Positions 58,001 to 64,000 of a DNA stretch of 64,000 nucleotides are shown here, piece after piece (position 1 is the first letter of the stretch; each line of letters starts with the position of its first letter). Origin of the DNA: Luidia sarsii (Eukaryota; Echinodermata; Asteroidea; Paxillosida; Luidiidae); NCBI GenBank assembly GCA_949987565.1, contig OX465120.1, positions 7,020,587-7,084,586 of the forward strand. The letters run 5' to 3'. The translations under genes and the position numbers were made by a program. Under the pieces are notes generated by a model. The model saw only the letters and a list, made by a program, of their open reading frames with translations. It was not told the origin of the DNA and did no database searches.

Positions 58001-61000
58001 GCCAGAGCATTGAGTGTGGCCGAGGTCAAGCTCAACTTGGATAGGCCAGCTGTGGGTGGACTGGAGGAAGGGGGCACGCCATGGCATTGAGTGTGGCCGA
58101 GGTCAAGTTCAGCTTGGATAGGCCAGCTGTGGGTGGACTGGAGGAAGGGGGCACGCCATGGCATTGAGTGTGGCTGAGGTCAAGTTCAGCTTGGATAGGC
58201 CAGCTGTGGGTGGACTGGAGGAAGGGGGCACGCCATGGCATTGAGTGTGGCCGAGGTCAAGCTCAACTTGGATAGGCCAGCTGTGGGTGGACTGGAGGAA
58301 GGGGGCACGCCATGGCATTGAGTGAGGCTGAGGTCAAGCTCAACTTGGATAGGCCAGCTGTGGGTGGACTGGAGGAAGGGGGCACGCCATGGCATTGAGT
58401 GTGGCCGAGGTCAAGTTCAGCTTGGAGTGAGCAGGCTATCAGCTCTTTGCCTCCTTTCATTCAGGTATGCATATTGTGGCTTTTCTTCCATCAAACTGAA
58501 ACCAGAATGGCAAGCAACTAACTGCAAAACACAAGCCAGTTGAAAAATTGGAAGCTCAGTTAAGATTGATACAGTGGTCTGGCCGGTCATGTGAAATAAA
58601 TAATGTTTGGTCATATTGTGCATTGTGATTTAGCTACTGTACATGAGCATGCCTTACCTGTACAATGATGGCAAGGTGACTCTGGTACTTCCTCTCTGTC
58701 GTGAAGATCTCACAGATGACACGTTCTCGCTTACGGGCCATTTTGATGCCATGATTGCCAGTGAACTTATCATGTAACAAATGCTCCAAGTCACCTTTGA
58801 AAGATTCTTTGCTTTTCGAAAGGCGTTCACGCCAACTGATGGAACGATTCACTGTAAGCCATAATGAAAAAATGAACAAAAGTTAATTTCAAAACACATA
58901 AGAATGTACAAATATCTGCAAGTCAATTGCAAGTAAGGGTCGGACTTTACATTTAATTTGCTAAACGTTTAACAGCATTTCACTTTTCCGTTTAATCGTT
59001 TGGCCAACACAAACAACAAAGACCACCGCATGTCAGCTCTGTTTCTGTTTAACAAGCGATTTTTTTAATGCACGACTTGTTTAGTACCTTAAAATGCTTT
59101 GCAAATGTTTTAGGTCTCCCACAAATGATATCATCGTTTCTGTGGGACAATAATACCTAAAAAAGAGGTTTTCCACCTCAAAAATGACGTCCAAAATAGG
59201 TTTTAGTCAGCCGCCAACATGCCTTCTCACGGAACATGGACTGTACTGTACCATTCAGGTATGGCAAGGGTGCTAGTCAGCCTGACGACAAAAATAATTA
59301 TGTGAAAATAGATTTTCCAGGGAATTTTTTTTTTAAGTCTCAATAGCCTACATGTTTTGTAAAAATGGATTTGTAAACAGCTAGGTCCACCCTAAACGAG
59401 AAAATTATTAGACCTTATTATTGTATAAAGTCGTACCCCTCTTAGCATAATGGAATATTCCATGCTTTCAAGGAATCTTGATGTGGGCTAGCTGTGCCAA
59501 AGCGTTCTCGTCAAAACAGTGAGAAAAACGATCACGTACGTTGGCCTACCTGAAAAAAGGAATGGGCCTGAAGAGTGCGACATTTTTGTGTTGTATCGTG
59601 TAGTAATTGTAGCTCGTTTTGCTGTATGGCTTTCTCCTTTCGGGGCCTGGTCAAAAGGCCCCCGCGATCGAACGCACACTTTCACATGCAACCCAACCAC
59701 GTGTTGTTGCGCAATCTATCGTGCAACGTAAATCGCTCCCAACTACCGTTGGTACCTGTTGTTTGGTACAGCCAGCGATGTCCAAGATTCACTGGTACCC
59801 ACAGATGAATAGTTTGTTGACATGAAACTGCGCAATGTTTAGCTGGCAGTGCGCACGGTACGGTGAAGCTTCCATGTGTACTGAACTGCCTGAACACAGC
59901 AGTCTTGCGCGCTTTGCTAACGGCCAGTGCTGGCCGGCAGTCCGATCTGCCCAACTAACCCGTCGGCCGAAACGGCACAGTAGCAACGTGCTATAAGGGC
60001 ACGGCAATTCGTTACCGTGAAAATCCTCTAAATATAAGGACACTGCGAATTTCAATTTCAGAGAAATACAAAATAATGGCATGGGCACGAAGTGGTGTTT
60101 TTCAAATCCCAACAGCGCGTCACCTGGCCGTAGGAATAAACAATAGACTGTTTGTCGCCTGCCGTTTGCCTTCTTAATCTAATTTCTATCTTCTTTATTC
60201 GAGTACGGTGATTTGGCTACATGAAATTGAAAAGCACCGCGACAGGGACACATCACTCTTGTGCCATGAAAGGTTGTGATTGGACAATCACCATGTGATG
60301 AGCGGCGTACCCGTGTTGTATGTATGTAGTTGAACAGGCGGCCGTTGGCCGCGGCACACAGAGTACAGATGCACAAAGCCACCTCCTTTGCTGTGCGCGC
60401 AGCGGTCACCACATTGGCTTGATCGAATGGAGAGTTCCTTTGACTTGACCGGCGGAGCTAAAGTGTTTCGGAAAGACACTTTCAGAGCAAAGTTTGAAAA
60501 ATATAAATGACCCAGATCGCATCAATTACACTTTGTTCAACAGTAGGCCCTAAATTCCGTTTAAACGTTTAGAAAAATCTCTAAACGGATTTTTTTTCAT
60601 TCTTTTGTTTAAACGGTTAAACGTTTAAACGTCCGACCCTTAATTGCAAGTGTAGGGCATTATGATTTAGCCTTTCTTTTGTGAGAAGCAACTGATGTTT
60701 CACATTTTGAGTCATTTGCTTTACACCCAGATCCTTGCATAACCTAGTGTAAAATCTGCTTAGCAGGATGTATAGACAAATGGTTCTTCAATGAGGTTTT
60801 GCCCTTGCTAGACGTGATAAACACTGAATGCTCAGTGCTTAGCCAGATGCCTCATGAGAAAAATTCAGGCAGCTTGGGCGGGATTCGAACCCGCGACTCC
60901 CGCTTTCTTATGCAGACGTCTTAACTACTTGACCACCAAGCTAGTCAAAGTCGTATGGTGGATTCGAATAATAATTATTGTATAGCATTGTTTGCAAGAC

Positions 61001-61853
61001 ACATGTCAAGGAAATAGACTCTTTCGATGGACATTCTTCTGGAACTACCCACACGACCTATGGCTCTATCACGTGCACTACCTCAAACATCATATAACTC
61101 ATCTCATGTAGAGTTTGTAATGTTCAGTATGTTGGCGAGACCAAAGACACCCTCAAAAAACGTATCTATGGCCATAGGTCTACAATCAAAACCGGTAAAA
61201 TGGGCACCCCTGTTGGGTATCACTTCAATCTCCCTGATCATTCAATATCAGATATGAGTGTACTGGGCATAGAATCCCTTGGTCACCGTAGTAATGCTGT
61301 CCGTCTAAGCCGTGAGAAAATGTGCATGAAGCGTCTTCGGACTATTCAACCACATGGTCTCAACATCCAAAAGGGTAATGACTAACACCATGCAGCTTTC
61401 TGATAATCCTTCTTTTGTGTTCACTCCTTCACACTTCTCTCTTTGATCTTTCCCCCTCTTCTCACTAATATCTACCCTACTCATTGCCCTTCCCTTTGAT
61501 CTCACCCTACCAGCTTTACTCTTTGTCCTTTGTTTCTCATCCGTGTCCTATTCACTCTCTTCCCCCTTCCTTCGTGTACATGTATCTGTGTTGTCCTTGT
61601 CACTCTGCCTTTGAGAAAGGTCCTGCTAGGATCGAAACGTCAGGCCCACTAAATTTTAAAATATTGTATAGCGGCAGGTACCACGTAGCATCACAGATAT
61701 AACTTGATGTTTTGCACCAAGGGGAATGTAATTCAATGAGGTTTTGCCCTTGCTCAATGTGATATGGTTCTTCTTACTTAGTTTCTTGCGAGTGTTGAGT
61801 GGTTGATAGGTGGCCCTTTGAACAGGTTGCGGAGAGTCCTCAGCTTTAGACAT
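46008..61853 (-). CDS. ARHGEF39: ARHGEF39-like Rho guanine nucleotide exchange factor (DH-PH, CaaX), 10 coding exons
   Basis: Activates Rho-family GTPases by GDP release. Exons in gene order: 61890-61778 (ATG at 61853), 58851-58658, 57379-57164, 55599-55481, 51749-51679, 51144-50981, 50263-50063, 48341-48096, 47620-47432, 46160-46008; the text numbers them 2-11, assuming one upstream untranslated exon. All junctions are GT-AG and in frame: 542 aa. DH domain about residues 60-245: RERVICEIFTTERKYQ (CR1), LITPIQRIPRYKLLLEELL (CR3) and a C-terminal helix (INEYIREHENFQKM). PH domain about 268-378: GRKFIREGTLMK, RMFFLFSDILIYAKP, FKVVCGDNSLLLYSTN, then WMDALQGAIQQL. Order and motifs match vertebrate ARHGEF39 (335 aa). 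The last about 165 residues have no counterpart there and end CNIL, a prenylation box. Several introns hold arrays made from splice junctions. The true 5' end is unresolved. Confidence 0.93.
46215..46420 (-). mobile_element. tRNA-derived SINE (minus), next to MITE copy 5
   Basis: Same leader-tRNA unit as 4235-4440 (AAGGAAAAACTAACTGAGAAC, CTGAGCAATCCAGCCCTTAG, TTGCCGGGGTGGGGGCACC). In the last RhoGEF intron. Confidence 0.68.
46421..47119. mobile_element. TTAA-flanked MITE, copy 5
   Basis: TTAACCACTTCGCGCCGGG to CCCGGCGCAAAGTGGTTAA, 699 bp, the best-preserved termini of the family. In the last RhoGEF intron, between two SINEs of opposite orientation. Confidence 0.87.
47155..47310 (+). mobile_element. 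tRNA-derived SINE (plus)
   Basis: GGGGAAGGCCATCAACTAAG then GATAGCTCAGATGGTAGAG (A box) and GGGGTTAAAACCC (weak B box). Same family as 4235 and 46215, opposite strand. Confidence 0.6.
48342..48655. repeat. 77-bp array made from the exon 9 acceptor and exon start
   Basis: Four 77-bp units directly upstream (in gene sense) of RhoGEF exon 9. On the minus strand each unit reads GGATATGGTTTGTAG, then the acceptor junction, then GTTGTGTATGGGGACAATAG and more: about 45 nt of exon 9 start, followed by ACTTCTTTGTGG leading into the next copy. Exon 9 itself uses the last acceptor. Confidence 0.92.
49080..49165 (-). mobile_element. tRNA-derived SINE fragment
   Basis: On the minus strand: CAGATGGTAGAGCGCTGG (A box side) and TGTGTTCAAATACCGG (B box). 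In RhoGEF intron 8. Confidence 0.6.
49240..49728. mobile_element. MITE with about 80-bp terminal inverted repeats
   Basis: CAGTAAACCTCGGCTAAGCC at the left, complementary to GGCTTAGCCGAGGTTTACTG at the right; pairing continues through ACTCGG, GTGTGAACG and ATTTCTGTAATGCATT. Ends in CAGT as in Tc1/mariner-type elements, but a TA duplication is not clean (TA left, CA right). Non-coding; in RhoGEF intron 8. Confidence 0.82.
49930..50010. repeat. Single stray unit of the intron 3 minisatellite
   Basis: GGTCAGCTGTGGGTGGACTG, GAGGAAGGGG and CATAGCATTGAGTGAGGCTG match the 77-bp unit at 57661-58428. It lies about 50 bp downstream of the exon 8 donor. Confidence 0.85.
51834..52072. repeat. Exon-5-donor minisatellite, block 1
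   Basis: About seven units of 31-34 bp; on the minus strand each contains CATACAAAGGATACCCAG followed by GTATACC. Ends 85 bp before exon 6. Confidence 0.9.
52073..53245. mobile_element. Probable inserted element splitting the minisatellite
   Basis: Minisatellite continues on both sides. The left end (AATTCGAATAAATG, TTTGAATATTCGG) and right end (CGAATGAATATTCGAATATT) share inverted GAATATTCGAAT-type motifs. No coding frame. Target duplication not found. Confidence 0.5.
53246..53480. repeat. Exon-5-donor minisatellite, block 2
   Basis: About seven units of the same 31-34-bp repeat, somewhat diverged (CCTGGGTTTCC, CCTGGCTTTC on the plus strand). Confidence 0.9.
53709..54420. repeat. Dispersed repeat family R650, copy 2
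   Basis: Collinear with 6205-6860 over most of its length; differs by small indels. In RhoGEF intron 5, between minisatellite blocks. Non-coding. Confidence 0.7.
54891..54974. repeat. Exon-5-donor minisatellite, block 3
   Basis: Two to three units (GGGTATCCTTTGTATTGGTA and variants), followed by about 280 bp of unrelated A/T-rich sequence before block 4. Confidence 0.85.
55256..55505. repeat. Exon-5-donor minisatellite, block 4, continuous with the exon
   Basis: About seven units. The last one (55481-55505) is the 3' end of RhoGEF exon 5 itself, so coding sequence and array merge. One internal unit keeps the true donor context GTGCAGTATACC, the others have GTATACC. Confidence 0.93.
57661..58428. 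repeat. 77-bp minisatellite, about 10 units, in RhoGEF intron 3
   Basis: Unit on the plus strand: GATAGGCCAGCTGTGGGTGG, ACTGGAGGAAGGGGGCACGC, CATGGCATTGAGTGTGGCCG, AGGTCAAGCTCAACTTG. On the gene strand each unit reads GTGCCCCCTTCCTCCAG, a pyrimidine tract plus AG. Overlapping open frames at 77-bp spacing are artefacts. Confidence 0.96.
58934..60642. mobile_element. Non-autonomous hAT-type element, 1.7 kb
   Basis: 8-bp target duplication ATTGCAAG (58926-58933 and 60643-60650) and a perfect 12-bp terminal inverted repeat TAAGGGTCGGAC. Sub-terminal regions on both sides are rich in AAACGTTTA-type palindromes. No transposase signature inside. In RhoGEF intron 2. Confidence 0.9.
60800..60950 (-). 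mobile_element. tRNA-derived SINE (family 2)
   Basis: On the minus strand: GCTTGGTGGTCAAGTAGTTA (A box) and GCGGGTTCGAATCCCGCC (perfect B box), with seven paired acceptor bases AGCTTGG/CCAAGCT. Followed by CTGCCTGAATTTTTC and GCTCAGTGCTT-like tail shared with 41570-41715. The cloverleaf is good enough that a recently inserted, still transcribed copy is possible. Confidence 0.7.
60987..61661 (+). mobile_element. 5'-truncated Penelope-like element, 675 bp
   Basis: Flanked by an 11-bp duplication TATTGTATAGC (60976-60986 and 61662-61672). Contains the GIY-YIG C-terminal region (YVGETKD, KKRIYGHRSTIKTG, VGYHFNLPDH, LRTIQPHGLN) with an in-frame stop early on (near 61096) and the same 3' non-coding end as 26700-26990. 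Non-functional. In RhoGEF intron 2. Confidence 0.88.
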
Positions 61854-61890
61854 CTTTTTACTGTTCCGCTTTCCACACAGATCTTCGTAG

Positions 61891-62164
61891 CTGAAATAAA
61901 ATAAAAAAATCAGCACCTTGCTAAATATTCTGGCAACATTCTGATTTTTGTTTAAATTTTCAATTCAAATCTGAAGTTTTTCCATAAAGCCTAGTGAAAA
62001 GACAATCTTTGTTCAAGTCTCGGAATACAAAATCGGGAACAGGATTGAAGTGCTAAGACTGGAACGATGTCAACGTTTATAACACACGTGCAGCATGCCT
62101 GTGTGTAATTTGTTAGGGTTCAACTGCAAACAAGTTCAAGTTACTCAGACTCAAATTTATGCGA
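61891..62164 (-). other. Start of RhoGEF upstream intron
   Basis: Directly upstream of exon 2 is a strong acceptor (TTTATTTTATTTCAG). Otherwise A/T-rich and featureless. Confidence 0.45.
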
Positions 62165-62812
62165 CACTAGTACCGTAGTTAGTAGTAGTAATGTCGAGCG
62201 CAAACCTCGGATCTTGCGCAAACCTCGGATTTTCCCTATCTTCGCTCAATGTCAAATTAGTGCAGGAGCTATTTGCGCAGGATAGGAAAAAGCAAGTTGC
62301 GCGCTGTAATGTACCGCACGCTCGACTTTGACATGAACTGTACGACATAAATTGCAGTGACACATACTAGGGTGCGTGCTATAGAGTGCCACGCTAACTT
62401 CAGTACTTGTTTTCAGCTCAGCGTTGTTAGCGTCGGGCACGGACATGGTTGACTCTGTTGAATAATGGAGCGCCTCACTCAGATACCGGACACGTCTTGT
62501 CTCTCTTCGCTCATTATAAAGAATAATTTGAGGTATAAATGAGAGTAAGTTGACGCAAGGATTTTGGAAAAAATTTAATTTAAGAGACTATTACATTAAA
62601 AACAGAATAGTTTGCGTTCCCTAACGAACTCGTAGTATATTTGTTAGCATGCTTCGAGCAAGGAGCCGGGTTTTCGCGTGAGGTCGCCGTCGCAAAACTA
62701 CACATAAAGCATGCCCACGCAAACTCGAGTTGGTCCGCGAGGTTGGCGCTCACAGCGTCAATCCGAGGTTTGCGCAAGATCCGAGGTTTGTGCTAGACAG
62801 TACTACTAGTAG
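62165..62812. mobile_element. Inverted-repeat element, about 650 bp, between AGT/ACT repeats
   Basis: GCGCAAACCTCGGATCTTGC ... AAACCTCGGAT at 62198-62233 is mirrored by ATCCGAGGTTTGCGC ... GATCCGAGGTTTG at 62760-62791. AAACCTCGGATT occurs twice in each arm. Flanked by (AGT)n-like runs on both sides, which hide the target duplication. Confidence 0.75.
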
Positions 62813-62844
62813 TAGTAGTACTAGTAGCAACAGCTAGTCCAACT

Positions 62845-63300
62845 TACTAGGCCGCTAGAAGCTCCTCTGAAATGATTTGTGTGTTGATCTGTCGCACTAG
62901 CGTCCCACCTTGTAAACAGACATTCTCAACAGATGGCCTTAAAAGTGCCCGAAATCGCGTCAGAAGATTTTAAAAAAGCACCTGCCGGATTCTACAAGTC
63001 AAGACAAACAAGTGGTATTTCAGCATACTTATGTTTAATGTTTGGATTGCAATTCTGACAAAATGTCTTCTATGTCGGAATCTGACATGTCGAGTTGTTC
63101 AAAACGCAATACGTTTGTACACCGTGTACACGATGTAAAATCTCATCATATGCGCTTTAGCAATGAGCCCATATATACAAACCATTATTACACGAAGACT
63201 GGGTACTAGATGTTGAGCATTTGTGTTTTACTAGACGCAGTGGGATGCTAGTGCGACAGATCAACAAACAAATCGTTTCAGAGGAGCTCCTACTAGGCAG
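62845..63300. mobile_element. Inverted-repeat element, about 455 bp
   Basis: The left arm (AGCTCCTCTGAAATGATTTG, TTGATCTGTCGCACTAGC) is repeated inverted at 63248-63292 (GCTAGTGCGACAGATCAAC ... TTTCAGAGGAGCT), about 55 bp paired. Non-coding interior. Confidence 0.8.
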
Positions 63301-64000
63301 GAAGACGCTTAATATCAACAGAGTAGGCAGGCCAGTGGACGTCGGTACTTCGGCGATGATGTCATCCAGCCCAGCGTAAATTTGTTGATGCGTACGGATG
63401 GAATGCGTACACGTACGGACGTATGGGTCCTGCCTGTACTTTACTGTATCTACAGAACATGTACACTGTACAGTATAGTCTAATTATAGTAATAATAAGC
63501 TTTCTGTACGCAAAGCTTTGATGGTCAACGTGATTGTAACGTAATTTTACAGGATCAATAAGAACTAGAGATTTATGTCTGTTGGCTAACAGAACATAAC
63601 GCTTTTCCGCATTTGGTTCTCTTAAAAAAAACTAAAAAAAATTGATGAAAAAAAAATTGACATCAACGGGATTCGAACCCGTAACCCCCATTCCTAACCC
63701 AAAACGCACGTGCATATTTTGTGCACAAAGTCCATGGCACTTCATTATATTTTTCAAAAAATCATAATAATTCTGAACAATGGTCAATTGCTTCGAAACT
63801 CAGGATTTAGAATGTCTAGCCCAATAGCTAAATGCCCATCAAATTTCGAGACGATTGACCTATGACAAATAAGCGTTTTAAAAACACGCATTTTGATGAC
63901 ATCACGATTGCGTCATGGCATTTTGGCCCCGTAAGGTGTTTCTAGACTACATCCTTAATTAATAGATATAAACAAAACAAATTAAAAAAACTTGCTCCGT
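63301..64000. other. Upstream flank; tRNA 3'-half fragment at about 63660-63695
   Basis: No gene recognised. On the minus strand GGGTTCGAATCCCG followed by a T run looks like the T-arm of a tRNA or SINE, but no A box or 5' half was found. Confidence 0.4.

Noticed and set aside
57562..58460. Series of overlapping minus-strand frames at 77-bp spacing
   Set aside because: Frame-shifted readings of the 77-bp minisatellite.
60857..60945. Functional tRNA gene with good cloverleaf
   Set aside because: Good pairing, but the flanking tail is shared with 41570-41715, which marks it as a SINE; the case is less clear than for the others.
62252..62446. First coding exon of the RhoGEF starting MSVPDANN
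   Set aside because: The nearby donors (GTATGT, GTACTG) leave a phase that does not match the exon 2 frame, and the sequence lies inside an inverted-repeat element.

Overview
The window is metazoan nuclear DNA: two genes made of many short exons with GT-AG introns, a complete Ty3/gypsy retrotransposon, Penelope fragments, tRNA-derived SINEs, many inverted-repeat DNA elements and several long minisatellites. The element mix, the histone-type 3' stem-loop and the frequent ACATGTAC tracts suit a marine invertebrate deuterostome such as a lancelet, hemichordate or echinoderm, but the species cannot be fixed from the sequence alone.

Layout. 1-1,800: an 84-bp tandem array, a TATA box, a short PHD-finger reading frame and a histone-type stem-loop with a U7-like element, forming what looks like a compact transcription unit. 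1,800-9,550: intergenic, packed with inverted-repeat elements, SINEs and a 1.3-kb hAT-type element. 9,552-31,341 (+): a complete nucleosome assembly protein 1 gene (NAP1L1/NAP1L4-like, 13 exons recognised, 406 aa). 31,342-46,007: convergent intergenic space holding a 7,045-bp Ty3/gypsy element (- strand, LTRs of equal length, apparently identical). 46,008-61,853 (-): a complete RhoGEF gene, ARHGEF39-like (10 coding exons, 542 aa, DH-PH plus a long tail ending in a CaaX box). 61,891-64,000: two inverted-repeat elements next to each other, upstream of the RhoGEF coding exons.

Both gene models join in frame through every junction and give full-length family-like proteins, so they are well supported. 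NAP1 is a histone chaperone and the RhoGEF a Rho-family GTPase activator; nothing suggests they act together. They only lie tail to tail.

The most unusual feature is how minisatellites relate to splice junctions. In the RhoGEF, the end of exon 5, which encodes the conserved QRIPR motif of the DH domain, and its 5' splice site are reiterated through the next intron. The 3' splice site and start of exon 9 are reiterated four times in the intron before it. In NAP1, a 5.4-kb array of 45-bp units begins within a few bases of the exon 9 donor, and each unit reads as a branchpoint-pyrimidine-AG module. These arrays, the PHD/histone-stem-loop unit, a canonical GGGAAAC frameshift site ending gag, and a Penelope insertion next to a 24-nt NAP1 exon are the main points for follow-up.
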